Positions 1-8,497 are shown, counted from the stretch's first letter. The stretch: DNA of 18,831 nucleotides from Acidobacteria bacterium UBA2994 (GCA_002346545.1 DEAA01000035.1:45952-64782), one strand, 5' to 3'. The notes: generated by a model not told the origin, from the sequence alone. Translations and numbers: made by a program.

Positions 1-213
1 CACGCGCTGTCGCGTCGTCACGAGCGGCGGGCCGATCGGTTTGCGTTGCGCTACTGCAGCGAGCCTGCGGCGCTTGCCTCGAGCCTGCGCCGGCTTGGCG
101 AGCAGCACCTCGCCGAACCCAGCCCATCCCGCATGGTGGAGCTGTTCTGGCACAGCCACCCACCGCTTGACCGCCGGCTGTCCCAGCTGGCGAATCCGTC
201 GGGAGCCGGCTAG
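1..213 (+). CDS. M48-family (Ste24/HtpX-like) zinc metallopeptidase, C-terminal end only
   Basis: The plus strand is open in frame 1 from the window edge to a TAG at 211-213, giving the last 70 residues of a protein whose start lies outside the window. Near the start of the visible part is RRHERRADRFALRY. It matches the family's conserved E-x-x-A-D segment, where the Glu is the third zinc ligand and the Asp is also conserved. It is followed by a helix (AALASSLRRLGEQHLAEPSPS) and by FWHSHPPLDRRLSQL, the typical 'SHPPLxxRI' tail of M48 peptidases. The HExxH motif and membrane segments would lie upstream and cannot be seen. The family consists of membrane-associated endopeptidases (CAAX prenyl protease Ste24, HtpX), and the subfamily cannot be fixed from this fragment. 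The gene is convergent with pnp, with a single base between the stop codons. Confidence 0.8.
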   Translation, partial: HALSRRHERRADRFALRYCSEPAALASSLRRLGEQHLAEPSPSRMVELFWHSHPPLDRRLSQLANPSGAG

Positions 214-214
214 G

Positions 215-2326
215 TTACGACTGCGTCGGCTTTCCGGCAGCTTCCGATTTGTCCAGCAGTGCCTTCCGGCTCAGGCGGATTTTTCCTGACGGGTCGACGT
301 TGATCACCTTCACGAGCACCTGGTCTCCCTCCTGGAGCTCGTCGCGTACCTCCTTCACCCGATAGTGGGCGATTTCGGAGATGTGGAGGAGTCCGTCAAC
401 TCCTGGGAGAACTTCGACAAACGCGCCGAAGTCGGTGATCCGCTGCACCGTGCCGAGGTAGCTCTTGTTCAGCTCCGGTGTGGCCGTCAGTTCTTCGATG
501 ATCGAGAGGGCCTTCTGTGCCGACTCATCGTCACTCGACGCCACGTTGACCCGACCGTCGTCCTCGACGTCGATCTTGACCCCGGTGCGCTGAACGATGC
601 TGCGAATGGTCTTGCCACCCGGGCCGATAATGTCACGGATCTTGTCGACCGGAATCTGGATCGTCACGATACGCGGCGCGTGGGTGGAGATGGTCTCACG
701 CGGATCCTGCAGCGTGGCGGCCATCCGCTCGAGGATGTGTATGCGACCTGCGCGGGCCTGGGCCAGTGCCTGACGCATGATGTCGCCCGTGATGCCGCCG
801 ACCTTGATGTCCATCTGTAGCGCCGTGATGCCATCGGCGGTGCCGGCTACCTTGAAGTCCATGTCACCGTAGTGGTCTTCGGCCCCGGCGATGTCGCTCA
901 GGACGGCGTGCCGGCCGGTCGCCTCATCCAGAATGAGGCCCATGGCCACGCCCGCCACCGGCGCCTTCAGGGGGACGCCGGCGTCCATCATGGCAAGCGT
1001 GCCGCCGCACACCGACGCCATCGATGACGAGCCGTTCGACTCGAGGATGTCGGAGACGACTCTTACGGTGTACGGGAAGGTCTCCTCGCCGGGTACGACC
1101 GGCAGCAGGCTGCGCTCGGCCAGGTTCCCGTGACCGATCTCTCGGCGGCCCGGGCCCCTGAGAAACTTGACCTCACCCACCGAAAATGGTGGAAAGTTGT
1201 AGTGCAGCATGAAGCGCCGGTAGATCTCGCCGTCGACCATTTCGACCTTTTGTTGGTCGTCAGCCGTGCCGAGTGTGGAGGTGACCAGCGCCTGGGTTTC
1301 ACCCCGGGTGAACACCGCTGATCCGTGCGCGCGCGGGAGCAGGCCCACATCGCACGTGATCGTCCTGATCTCGTCAAATGCCCGACCGTCCAGACGCTGA
1401 CCGCGGTCCAGTATTTCGTCTCGCAGTACTTTTTCCTTGAGCGCCTTGAAGACCGACTTGGTGTCGGCGCGGCGAGCGGAGTCCTCTTCCGGAAGTGTTT
1501 TTAGGTGGTCGTTCAGGACCTTGTCGACCGCCGCGTAGCTCTCCAGCTTGTCCTGGATCCGCATGGCGTCTGCCAGTGGACCAAGCAGCTTGGCTTCGAC
1601 CTCCGAGGTGACCTCCGGATCCGGTGTGGGGGCACTGATCTCAAGTTTTGCCTTGCCCGCGCTGGCAGCCAGCGTATCGATCGTGCCGATGATGTCTCGG
1701 ATGGCAGCATGGCCTGCATCGAGTGCCCGCACCATGTCTTCTTCGGAGACTTCCTTTGCCCCCGCTTCGACCATGACGAGCGCATCCTTGCTCCCCGCGA
1801 CCGTGAGGTCGAGCCGTCCCTGTCGCCGCTGTTCGTAGGTCGGGTTGATGATGAGCTCGTCATCGACGAGACCGACACGCACAGCGGCAATCGTTGCCTG
1901 GAATGGAACTTCAGAGAGCGCGAGCGCAGCGGACGCGCCTGTGAGCGCCAGCACGTCCGAGTCGTTCTCCTTGTCCGCGGAGATGACGAAGGCAACTACC
2001 TGGGTCTCTCGCCGCCATCCATCCGGGAAGAGCGGGCGAATCGGCCGGTCGATAAGACGGCTCGTCAGGACCTCTTTTTCAGGAGGTTTGCCCTCTCGCT
2101 TGAAGAAGCCTCCGGGGATTCGTCCTGAGGCGTAGGTGTTCTCGCGATAGTCCACGGTCAGGGGAAGAAAGTCGATGCCCTCCCGCTCGTTGGGCGCATA
2201 GCACGCCGTCACGAGCACCATGGTGTCTCCCTGTCTCACAATGACCGATCCGTTGGCCTGTTTGGCCAGCTTACCGGTTTCGATGGTCAACGGGCGGCCG
2301 CCGACGTTTACTTCGCCTGTTTGCAT
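215..2326 (-). CDS. pnp: Polynucleotide phosphorylase (PNPase)
   Basis: This 703-residue protein has the usual PNPase length and architecture. It has a first RNase PH-like domain (about 12-145), an all-helical linker, and a second catalytic RNase PH domain (about 325-530) with the [10 protein letters not shown] and QMDIKVGG segments that hold the metal/phosphate-site acidic residues. A KH domain follows (about 555-610, with [12 protein letters not shown]), then an S1 domain (about 620-690, with [20 protein letters not shown]). The enzyme degrades RNA 3'->5' by phosphorolysis and is a degradosome component in many bacteria. The ATG at 2324-2326 is preceded by GGAG at a sensible distance. It is the last gene of the rimP-rpsO-pnp cluster. 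The spacer upstream is long (209 nt) and structured, consistent with post-transcriptional control of pnp as known in enterobacteria. No U-tract terminator is visible before the convergent gene. Confidence 0.97.
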   Translation of the reverse strand: MQTGEVNVGGRPLTIETGKLAKQANGSVIVRQGDTMVLVTACYAPNEREGIDFLPLTVDYRENTYASGRIPGGFFKREGKPPEKEVLTSRLIDRPIRPLFPDGWRRETQVVAFVISADKENDSDVLALTGASAALALSEVPFQATIAAVRVGLVDDELIINPTYEQRRQGRLDLTVAGSKDALVMVEAGAKEVSEEDMVRALDAGHAAIRDIIGTIDTLAASAGKAKLEISAPTPDPEVTSEVEAKLLGPLADAMRIQDKLESYAAVDKVLNDHLKTLPEEDSARRADTKSVFKALKEKVLRDEILDRGQRLDGRAFDEIRTITCDVGLLPRAHGSAVFTRGETQALVTSTLGTADDQQKVEMVDGEIYRRFMLHYNFPPFSVGEVKFLRGPGRREIGHGNLAERSLLPVVPGEETFPYTVRVVSDILESNGSSSMASVCGGTLAMMDAGVPLKAPVAGVAMGLILDEATGRHAVLSDIAGAEDHYGDMDFKVAGTADGITALQMDIKVGGITGDIMRQALAQARAGRIHILERMAATLQDPRETISTHAPRIVTIQIPVDKIRDIIGPGGKTIRSIVQRTGVKIDVEDDGRVNVASSDDESAQKALSIIEELTATPELNKSYLGTVQRITDFGAFVEVLPGVDGLLHISEIAHYRVKEVRDELQEGDQVLVKVINVDPSGKIRLSRKALLDKSEAAGKPTQS

Positions 2327-2481
2327 GATGTCACTCCACTACACGTGCCGAGATATCGTGAGGTCGGTTCCCCGGCCCGTTCGCGCTGTGGCCGGACGCC
2401 ATACGCACCAGAGCGTCTGGCGTCACCGCCCGCCTCGTGTGCCGATACAGAACGCCGGTAGAGTACCGCGTGGGCCTTCAT
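2308..2481 (-). CDS. Possible short leader ORF (57 codons) overlapping the pnp start
   Basis: Between rpsO and pnp an ATG at 2479-2481, preceded by GGGAG six bases upstream, opens a reading frame beginning MKAHAVLYRR. It crosses the whole spacer and stops at a TAA (2308-2310) inside the first codons of pnp, in a different frame. The overlap with pnp is 19 nt. Third-position GC is only moderate, so codon use does not argue strongly for a real protein, and I recognise no family. If translated, it would couple ribosome flow to pnp initiation and would disturb the leader hairpins. It may equally be a chance ORF in GC-rich DNA. Confidence 0.2.
   Translation of the reverse strand: MKAHAVLYRRSVSAHEAGGDARRSGAYGVRPQRERAGEPTSRYLGTCSGVTSCKQAK
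2372..2424 (-). promoter_or_regulatory. Paired stem-loops in the rpsO-pnp spacer (candidate pnp leader processing/autoregulation site)
   Basis: On the minus strand GACGCCAGACGC pairs with GCGTATGGCGTC (2395-2424): seven pairs, one G.A mismatch, four pairs and a six-base loop. Immediately downstream CCGGCC/GGCCGG (2372-2377 with 2390-2395) makes a second 6-bp stem that shares one base with the first. A smaller perfect hairpin, CGGTA-CTC-TACCG, lies upstream at 2456-2468. None is followed by a T-run, so these are not intrinsic terminators. In E. coli the rpsO-pnp spacer holds an RNase III-cleaved stem through which PNPase represses itself. By position this could be the equivalent, but that is inference. 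Confidence 0.4.
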
Positions 2482-2535
2482 GACTGGCTCCCAGAGAACC
2501 GAGGAAGCGGGAAAACGTGAGGTCCGACCGGTCCG

Positions 2536-2805
2536 CTACTTGCGGATACCCAGCCGGTTGATCAGGTCGGCGTAGCGATTTGAGTCCTTGGCCTTGAGAT
2601 AGTCAAGGAGCCTGCGGCGCTGCCCAACGAGCTTCAGCAGGCCCCGACGCGAGTGATGGTCTTTCGCGTGGGTCTTGAAATGCTCGGTGAGGTAGCTGAT
2701 CCGCTCGGTGAGCAGGGCCACCTGCACTTCGGGAGAGCCGGTGTCGGTCTTGTGAACCTGATACGAGCCGATGAGCTCGGTCTTCTGTTCCTTCTGTAGC
2801 ACCAC
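2536..2805 (-). CDS. rpsO: 30S ribosomal protein S15
   Basis: The 89-residue protein has the exact family length and carries the S15 signature: [34 protein letters not shown], and a C-terminal [14 protein letters not shown]15 is a primary 16S rRNA binding protein of the central domain/platform. The start is GTG at 2803-2805, preceded by GGAGGT eight bases upstream. The next codon is also GTG, so the exact first residue could be one later. It sits between truB and pnp as in many bacteria. It stops with TAG at 2536-2538, followed by a 209-nt spacer to pnp. The 142-nt spacer upstream can fold and might be an S15 feedback site. Confidence 0.97.
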   Translation of the reverse strand: MVLQKEQKTELIGSYQVHKTDTGSPEVQVALLTERISYLTEHFKTHAKDHHSRRGLLKLVGQRRRLLDYLKAKDSNRYADLINRLGIRK

Positions 2806-2947
2806 CGCTAGTTACCTCCGCGAACGGTCCAGACGTGCCCGGCTGTGGTCCGCCGGGTTCCGAACCGCCGTCGTCACGATGTTATCCCTTCTTCTCAGTC
2901 AACCCCCTAATCGTACACCAGCGGCGACGATCGAACCAACCCTGCGC
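2806..2947 (-). promoter_or_regulatory. rpsO leader/spacer with competing hairpins (candidate S15 control region)
   Basis: The truB-rpsO gap contains, on the minus strand, CCCGGC-(8 nt)-GCCGGG (stem at 2838-2843 with 2852-2857). An overlapping GGTTCGGAACC hairpin (2856-2866) shares two bases with it, so the two compete. A GGAGGT ribosome binding site follows about 20 bases downstream. S15 represses its own mRNA through leader structures in several unrelated phyla, so such a structured leader is plausible here. A weak -10-like TACGAT lies around 2909-2914 without a convincing -35. I would not call it a promoter on this alone. Confidence 0.3.
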
Positions 2948-3904
2948 TTACTCCCTTACGATGGTCGCCAGTACCAGTTGCGGCTGCAGGTGTCCACCCG
3001 TCGCCGGTTTTGCGAGGCACAGCAAATGACCGTCGCTGTCGAGGACCCGGATGGCCGGTGTCGAACCGGAGAGAGGGCCGTCGGTGAGATCGGCCGGGCG
3101 CAACGCATTCCCGTGGCGAGCGCGTCGTGCGCCGGCATCGGTCACCTGCACCGCCGGAAGTTCAGGGAGCAGGGTATCTAACCTCATCAGACGGGTCGTG
3201 AGCCGGGACCTGATCTCATGCCGGGCGGCCTCGTCGTCGACGATCTCCGCTAGCGGCACGGCGTCGGCCAGGGTGAAGCGGCCATGGGTCTCCCGGGTCA
3301 GCGCCTCGAGACAGCCGCCGCAACCGAGTCGTTGACCGAGATCGTGGGCCAGCGCTCGAACATAGAATCCGCTCGAACTGCGGATTCGACACTTGATCTT
3401 CCAGGCGTCGACTGAGAGCAGGCTCAGCTCGTCGACACGCACCGGGACCGGCTTCAAGTCCACCGGCTGTTGTCGGCGAGCTAGCCGATACGCTCGGACG
3501 CCGTCGACCTTCTTCGCCGAGACCGGCGGGGGCAGCTGCTCGGTTTCGCCCAAGAATCCGTCGAGCGCGTCGGCGATCGCGTCGGCGGATGGGGCGAGAG
3601 CGCGGGGGTTGAGCGTCAATGCTCCCCCCACCTCGGCGCCGGTGATGTCGTAGCTGTCTGTGACCCGGCCGAGCGTGATGACGGCTCGGTACTGCTTCGG
3701 CGCACTGGTCAGCCAGGGGGCGAGGCGAGTGGCACGCCCGATAGCGACGGGGAGCACACCGGTAGCCATTGGGTCGAGCGTACCGAGATGGCCCACCTTC
3801 CGGATCCCGGTTGCCCGACGTACACAGGCGACGACGTCGTGCGACGTCGGTCCCTGGGGCTTATCGACCACGAGGACCCCTTCAAGGGGCGCGTCTGAAG
3901 CCAT
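2948..3904 (-). CDS. truB: tRNA pseudouridine(55) synthase TruB
   Basis: The 318-residue protein begins with LEGVLVVDKPQGPTSHDVV and has the TruB catalytic motif GHLGTLDPMATGVLPVAIG, with the catalytic Asp at about residue 44. It also shows the KxDGVRAYRLAR and SSGFYVRALAHDLG segments and a C-terminal PUA-like region (about 248-315). It isomerises U55 in the T-loop of most tRNAs. The ATG overlaps the stop of the upstream DHH phosphoesterase gene by one base (TGATG), indicating translational coupling. The gene ends with TAA, 142 nt before rpsO. In many bacteria ribF follows truB. Here rpsO follows directly. Confidence 0.96.
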   Translation of the reverse strand: MASDAPLEGVLVVDKPQGPTSHDVVACVRRATGIRKVGHLGTLDPMATGVLPVAIGRATRLAPWLTSAPKQYRAVITLGRVTDSYDITGAEVGGALTLNPRALAPSADAIADALDGFLGETEQLPPPVSAKKVDGVRAYRLARRQQPVDLKPVPVRVDELSLLSVDAWKIKCRIRSSSGFYVRALAHDLGQRLGCGGCLEALTRETHGRFTLADAVPLAEIVDDEAARHEIRSRLTTRLMRLDTLLPELPAVQVTDAGARRARHGNALRPADLTDGPLSGSTPAIRVLDSDGHLLCLAKPATGGHLQPQLVLATIVRE

Positions 3905-4896
3905 CAGTCGGCTGTGGATGGGCCGTCGGCCTTTGCGATCGCGGCGGCCACGCGGCCAAGCAGCGCAGCCCGGGCCTCGGCCGCGACGTCGGTCAGAGTG
4001 AGGCCTGCCGCATTCCGATGGCCACCGCCGCCATACTCGACCGCGACTGCCCTGACGTCAATGGCGTCCTTTGACCGGAGGCTAACCCGGAGTCCGTCAC
4101 CGGTGTGTTTGAGGAAGACGACCGCTTGTACGTCTCGGACGGCCAGCGGCAGGTTCACGATGCCTTCGAGATCGTCCGGCGCGCAGCCGGAGGCGTTCAG
4201 CATCTCTCCGGTCAGCGTCAGCACGGCGATCCGGTGGTCGTCGTCGAACTCCATGCGGTCGAGCAGCATGCCGGTCAGGCGGAGACGGCCCAGGCTCCCG
4301 TTGTTGTAGACCTGAGCCGCGATTGCTGCCGGTTCCACCCCGGTGGCCGCGATGCGACGGCAGATTTCGAAGGTGCGATCCGTGATGTTGGCATGCCGGA
4401 ACGAGCCGGTGTCGGTCAGGATCGCGACATAGAGCTGCGTGGCCATCGCCGGCGTCAGCTGGACACCGAGGGCGTCAATTAGCTCGAAGACCAGCTCGGC
4501 GCAGGCGCACGCCGAGGCGTCGTGCCAGTTGATGGCGCCAAACATCGCGTTGCCCGCATGGTGATCGATGTTGACGACCCGGTAGCGGGCAAGCCCCTCG
4601 ACGCCGGTGCGGGCCAGGGTGCCGCACTCCAGCACGACGAGGGCATCGACCTTGGTCGGATCGAGCGACGTGCTCACCTCGATTCGTGAGACGTCCGGGA
4701 GGAAGCCGTACAGGTCCGGCGCCGGGTCGGCGTTGACGATCCGCACCCCTTTGCCAAGTTGATCCAAGGCTGCTCCGAGAGCGAGTTGGCTGCCGAGAGA
4801 GTCTCCGTCTGGGCGCGCGTGCGAGCTGAGAAGAAAGCGCTGTCCGGTGCTGATCAGATCGCAGATTTGGGCAACCTCTTGTGCAAGTTCAGGCAT
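3904..4896 (-). CDS. nrnA: DHH-family phosphoesterase, NrnA-like (oligoribonuclease / pAp phosphatase)
   Basis: With the start MPELAQEV the protein has 330 residues. DHH motifs occur in order: SHARPDGDSLGS (25-36, motif I), VDALVVLECG (83-92, motif II region), VNIDHHAGN (DHH motif III, 108-116), AILTDTGSF (motif IV, 158-166), and the DHHA1 C-terminal GGGGHRNAAG (289-298). NrnA enzymes degrade 2-5-nt RNAs and often dephosphorylate pAp using Mn2+. At the motif II position where the family usually has Asp, this protein has Glu90. The chosen ATG (4894-4896) overlaps the rbfA stop by 8 nt. A longer version starting at 4953, with GGAG about ten bases upstream, is possible and adds 19 basic residues. 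Together with pnp it would complete mRNA decay to mononucleotides. Confidence 0.88.
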   Translation of the reverse strand: MPELAQEVAQICDLISTGQRFLLSSHARPDGDSLGSQLALGAALDQLGKGVRIVNADPAPDLYGFLPDVSRIEVSTSLDPTKVDALVVLECGTLARTGVEGLARYRVVNIDHHAGNAMFGAINWHDASACACAELVFELIDALGVQLTPAMATQLYVAILTDTGSFRHANITDRTFEICRRIAATGVEPAAIAAQVYNNGSLGRLRLTGMLLDRMEFDDDHRIAVLTLTGEMLNASGCAPDDLEGIVNLPLAVRDVQAVVFLKHTGDGLRVSLRSKDAIDVRAVAVEYGGGGHRNAAGLTLTDVAAEARAALLGRVAAAIAKADGPSTAD

Positions 4897-5299
4897 CGTC
4901 TGTGTCGGGTGTCGTGTCTGCAGGCGACCCGTCTTCTGGCGCCGCGGTTTCATCTCGTAGTGACTCCAGCATTTCGGCTACCCGTTGCTCGCGTTCGAGC
5001 GACTCGTCGTACTCGAAGGTAAGCCCTGGCACGTGGCGGAGGCGAATCCGCTGCGCCAGCTGGCCGCGCAGATACGGAGCGGCACGGCGGAGTCCTTGCG
5101 CCGTCTGCCGTGGGTCGGCGTTGTCGTTCAGGCTCGTGTAGAACACCCGGGCGCTCTGGAGGTCTCGGGTCAGCCTGACATGGGTGATCGTGATCAACCG
5201 TAGCGCTGGGTCCCGCGCCGAGCGTTGCAGGATCAGAGCGAGTTCGGCCCGGATCTGGTCTCCCAGTCGTGCTCCGCGTGACGGTTTCGGTTTCTCCAC
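4889..5299 (-). CDS. rbfA: 30S ribosome-binding factor A
   Basis: Starting at the GTG of 5297-5299 the protein has 136 residues, close to the usual RbfA length. It shows the type-II KH fold pattern: RLGDQIRAELALILQ, then DPALRLITITHVRLTRDLQSARVFYT and a later LAQRIRLRHVPGLTFEYDESLERE segment. RbfA binds the immature 30S subunit near the 16S 5' end/helix 1 and is needed for late maturation and cold growth. A TTG at 5341 would give 150 residues but would overlap the upstream gene by about 30 nt with no ribosome site, so I prefer the shorter form. Neither start has a clear Shine-Dalgarno, suggesting coupling to the DUF503 gene that ends ten bases upstream. Confidence 0.92.
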   Translation of the reverse strand: MEKPKPSRGARLGDQIRAELALILQRSARDPALRLITITHVRLTRDLQSARVFYTSLNDNADPRQTAQGLRRAAPYLRGQLAQRIRLRHVPGLTFEYDESLEREQRVAEMLESLRDETAAPEDGSPADTTPDTDDA

Positions 5300-5309
5300 G
5301 TCGGTTCGC

Positions 5310-5591
5310 TCAGGTGAGCCACTCGCTCTCGCTCCGCACAAGGAGGCCAGGTTCCAGGCGTTCGACCTCGTTGATCACCGTATCGAGGGTCCGCTCCGCG
5401 ATCTCCTGGTCGACCCCGACCGTCACTAGAGCCAGCTCGGCCCGCTGGCGTAGATCGTGATGGTCGACTTCGGCCACGGCGACGTTTAGACGGCTGAGTC
5501 GATCCTTGAGTCGGCGCAGGACTGCGCGCTTGTCCTTCAGGGACCGTGCGCCTCTGATGTGGAGCTCGACGGAAAGCAGCCCGACGATCAT
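5310..5591 (-). CDS. DUF503 family protein (YlxP-like)
   Basis: The 93-residue product matches the small DUF503/YlxP family: MIVGLLSVELHI start, ARSLKDKRAVLRRLKDRL, then a VAVAEVDHHDLRQRAELALVTVG strand-loop and a C-terminal helix. Members are almost always encoded between infB and rbfA, as here, and have been linked to ribosome maturation, but the biochemical role is not firmly known. The ATG at 5589-5591 lies 46 nt after the infB stop. The gene ends with TGA at 5310-5312, ten bases before the preferred rbfA start. Confidence 0.9.
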   Translation of the reverse strand: MIVGLLSVELHIRGARSLKDKRAVLRRLKDRLSRLNVAVAEVDHHDLRQRAELALVTVGVDQEIAERTLDTVINEVERLEPGLLVRSESEWLT

Positions 5592-5637
5592 GTCGACCCC
5601 GCTCGCCAGTGGCCTCGGGTGTGAGTCAGCGGTGAGG

Positions 5638-8424
5638 TCAGACCGTGGCCGCGATCTTCTCGGTGCTGAAGATCTCGATCACGTCGCCCACCTTGATGTC
5701 GGCATACCGCTCGAATGCGATGCCGCACTCCAGACCGTTCTTTACCTCACTGACATCGTCCTTGAACCGTCGCAGCGAGCCGATCCGGCCCTCGTGGATC
5801 ACGACGTTATCTCGCAGGAGACGAGCCTGGGTCTCACCGGTGCGCGTGATCTTGCCCTCGATGACAAGACAGCCGGCCGCAGCGCCGAACTTGGGTACCT
5901 TGAAGACGTCCCGCACCTCGGCCTGGCCGACCTGGATTTCCTTTACCGTCGGGTCCAGCAGCCCGGCCATGGCCTGCTTGATCTCTTCAGTCACGTCGTA
6001 GATGACCCGGTGCAGCCTAATGTCGATCTGCTCACGCTCGGCCATAGCCGCGGCGTTCCGGTCCGGTCTGACGTTGAACCCGATGATCACGGCATTCGAG
6101 GCTGCGGCAAAGACCACATCGCCTTCGTTGACGGCGCCGGCGCCGCTGCTGAGGAGGCGAACCTTGACGCGCTCGTCGCCCAGCTTGCTCAGAGCATCGG
6201 CCAGTACCTCGGCCGAACCCTGCACGTCGGCCTTCACGATGATCGGCAGCTCCTTGGTGCCGCCTTCTGCGACCTGCTCCTGGAGTGACTCGAGTGTCAG
6301 GCGGCCGCCCTTCTCGCCGAGGGTCTTCTCCTTTACCTGCTGTTGGCGCAGCATCGAGATCTGGCGTGCCTTCGCGGCGTCCTCCACCCCCTGGAACGTG
6401 TCTCCGGGCTGTGGAAGCCCGGTCAGGCCCAGGACCTTAATTGGGCTCGATGGACCGGCTTCGGTCTGCTGTTGACCCCGGTCGTCGTAGAGGGCACGGA
6501 CTTTCCCGACAATAGGGCCGGCAATGAAATTGTCGCCCACTCGGAGGGTGCCGTCCTTGACGAGGATGGTGGCGACTGGACCACGCCCGCGGTCCACCTG
6601 CGCTTCAAGCACCGTTCCGGCCGCGCTGCGCTTAGGGTTGGCCTTGAGCTCACCTAGTTCGGTGACGAGCAGGATCATCTCCAGAAGTAGGTCGAGGTTC
6701 TTCTGCTGTTTGGCCGACACTTCGACAGTGACGGTCTGGCCGCCCCAGTCCTCGGCGGTAAGGCCCAACTCGGAGAGTTCCGTCTTTACCCGCTCCGGAT
6801 TGGCGTTAGCTTTGTCAATCTTGTTGATAGCCACGATGAGGGGGACATCGGCGGCCTTCGCGTGATCGATCGCCTCTCGAGTCTGCGGCATAACGCCGTC
6901 GTCGGCCGCTACCACCAGTACTACCACGTCGGTGACACGCGCACCTCTGGCTCGCATCAGCGTGAATGCTTCGTGGCCCGGAGTGTCGAGGAAGACGATT
7001 CGCTTCTTCTTGATCTCGACTGCGTAGGCGCCGATGTGCTGCGTGATGCCGCCGGCTTCGCCTTCGGCAACGCGAGAATCTCGGATGGCGTCCAGCAGGG
7101 TGGTCTTCCCGTGGTCGACGTGACCCATGACGGTCACGACCGGGGCGCGGGAGACCAGGTCTTCATCTTGCGCCGCGGTCGTCTCGACCTCGAGTATCTC
7201 CTCCTCGAAGGAGTGCATCTCGACATCAGCGCCGAATTCGCGCGCCACCATGGTGGCGGTCTCGGTGTCGAGCGTCGTGTTGATGGTCATCATCATCCGA
7301 CGTTCGATCAGCTTCTTCAGGACGTCCTTCGCCTTCAGTTCAAGTTTGTCCGCCAGATCCTTCACCGTCATCCCTTCGGCCAGGGAGATGGTGCGCGTAA
7401 TCGGCGGCGGCGGCGCGGGTATGTGAGGTGTCGTCGGCTTCGGTGGACGCCGCTTCCCACGCGGTGGCCTTGGCGGAGGCCGGAACGAGGGGCGGTATCC
7501 GACGGCAGGCGGACGGGCTCCGACGGGGCCACGCGCTGGCTGCCCAGGCAGCGGTCGCGTGGCGCCCGGAGGTGTGGCCGGTCTGGTCGGCGCTGCTCCG
7601 ATCGGGCGTGCGCCGGGCCGTGGCCGTGCCGGCCCCGCCGGCTTGAGCGTCGGACGCATCTTGGTGACCGGTTCGAGTGGTCTAAGCGACGGGGCTTCCT
7701 GCTCGACCTGCAGCTTGAATTTCGATGGCGCGACGCGCCCGGTTGGTGTGACCGGCTGCGCCGGAGGGACCGAGGCCGTGGGCGGTGTCTCGGTCGCCGC
7801 CGGCGCGGCAGCCTGCGGCGGCGCTTCGGGCGGCGGCGCTTCTTCCCTGGGCGTCGGTGGCGCCGGTTCGACCGGTGGAGCTGGTCTTGGCTTTACCACC
7901 CTAGCGGTCGGCGACGGAGGCGTGAGCGGTGGGGCGTCTCCAGGCTCCTCGACGCGCACGGTACGCCGCGGCTTGATTGCGCGGGCTGGGCGGGCCGGTT
8001 CTGGCGCTGGCGCCGGTTCTGGCTCTATCGCCGTGACCGGTTCGGGCAGCGTTGGTTCCGGCTCCGTGACGACTGACTCCTCCGTGACCTCGTCCTCGGC
8101 CTCAGGCGGCGGTGTTGGCTTCGGTGCCTTGACCAGCCGCGGCGGGCCCAGACGCGGCCGCATCAGAGGTTCAGAGCTCTTGGCGGTCTTAGTGCCTTTC
8201 GTCTTGCTCTTGGCGGCAGGCTTGGTCGCAAATAGCTGGCCGGCCGGCAGGCTCAGGTTGCGCTCGCGGGCCGTCCGCTCGACGAACTGCCGCGCGACAA
8301 TCTCCTCGATCGTGCTGGAGGCGCTCTTCACCTCGATGCCGTGCTCCCGTTTGAGCAGGTCGATGACATCGTGGCTCGGAATTCCGAGCACCTCGGCGAC
8401 CTTGTAGATCCGGATCGTGGACAA
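5638..8424 (-). CDS. infB: Translation initiation factor IF-2
   Basis: The 928-residue protein starts with an IF2_N module (1-55, [21 protein letters not shown]). A roughly 280-residue Pro/Ala/Arg-rich, probably disordered linker follows (about 60-343), then a second IF2_N module (about 345-408) and the GTPase domain. G1 is GHVDHGKT (434-441), G2 lies around GGITQHIG, G3 is DTPGHE (480-485), G4 is NKID (534-537) and G5 is SAK. Domains II, III and the fMet-tRNA-binding C domain follow (VIEIFST near the end). It delivers initiator tRNA to the 30S subunit and promotes subunit joining. The start is a TTG at 8422-8424, supported by AGAGGG about six bases upstream and by the family N-terminus. It lies 73 nt after nusA, with no ylxR or L7Ae-type gene between. 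Confidence 0.97.
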   Translation of the reverse strand: MSTIRIYKVAEVLGIPSHDVIDLLKREHGIEVKSASSTIEEIVARQFVERTARERNLSLPAGQLFATKPAAKSKTKGTKTAKSSEPLMRPRLGPPRLVKAPKPTPPPEAEDEVTEESVVTEPEPTLPEPVTAIEPEPAPAPEPARPARAIKPRRTVRVEEPGDAPPLTPPSPTARVVKPRPAPPVEPAPPTPREEAPPPEAPPQAAAPAATETPPTASVPPAQPVTPTGRVAPSKFKLQVEQEAPSLRPLEPVTKMRPTLKPAGPARPRPGARPIGAAPTRPATPPGATRPLPGQPARGPVGARPPAVGYRPSFRPPPRPPRGKRRPPKPTTPHIPAPPPPITRTISLAEGMTVKDLADKLELKAKDVLKKLIERRMMMTINTTLDTETATMVAREFGADVEMHSFEEEILEVETTAAQDEDLVSRAPVVTVMGHVDHGKTTLLDAIRDSRVAEGEAGGITQHIGAYAVEIKKKRIVFLDTPGHEAFTLMRARGARVTDVVVLVVAADDGVMPQTREAIDHAKAADVPLIVAINKIDKANANPERVKTELSELGLTAEDWGGQTVTVEVSAKQQKNLDLLLEMILLVTELGELKANPKRSAAGTVLEAQVDRGRGPVATILVKDGTLRVGDNFIAGPIVGKVRALYDDRGQQQTEAGPSSPIKVLGLTGLPQPGDTFQGVEDAAKARQISMLRQQQVKEKTLGEKGGRLTLESLQEQVAEGGTKELPIIVKADVQGSAEVLADALSKLGDERVKVRLLSSGAGAVNEGDVVFAAASNAVIIGFNVRPDRNAAAMAEREQIDIRLHRVIYDVTEEIKQAMAGLLDPTVKEIQVGQAEVRDVFKVPKFGAAAGCLVIEGKITRTGETQARLLRDNVVIHEGRIGSLRRFKDDVSEVKNGLECGIAFERYADIKVGDVIEIFSTEKIAATV

Positions 8425-8436
8425 CGTTTACCCTCT

Positions 8437-8471
8437 GCGTTCCCGTATACGTCCGTTGTGCGTTCGCGTAT
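8437..8471 (-). repeat. Imperfect 12-bp direct repeat in the nusA-infB spacer
   Basis: On the minus strand ATACGCGAACGC (8460-8471) and ATACGGGAACGC (8437-8448) match at 11 of 12 positions with 11 bases between them. A palindromic CGTATACG (8444-8451) overlaps the second copy. The purpose is unknown. It could be chance in GC-rich DNA or a protein/RNA binding pair just upstream of the infB ribosome site. Confidence 0.3.
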
Positions 8472-8497
8472 GCGCGTGCCGACGCCGACAGCCGTCG

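Noticed and set aside
41..289. 82-codon plus-strand frame beginning at 41
   Set aside because: It is out of frame with the M48 peptidase C-terminus, which carries the recognisable motifs, and it runs into the antisense of pnp.
2395..2424. Hairpin in the rpsO-pnp spacer as an intrinsic terminator
   Set aside because: It has no T-run on the minus-strand downstream side, so it is better seen as a processing or regulatory stem.
6862..8407. Long plus-strand open frames opposite infB (404 and 282 codons)
   Set aside because: They lie opposite IF-2, including its Pro/Arg-rich linker, whose antisense gives Gly/Ser/Arg-rich low-complexity frames. No ribosome site or family was seen.
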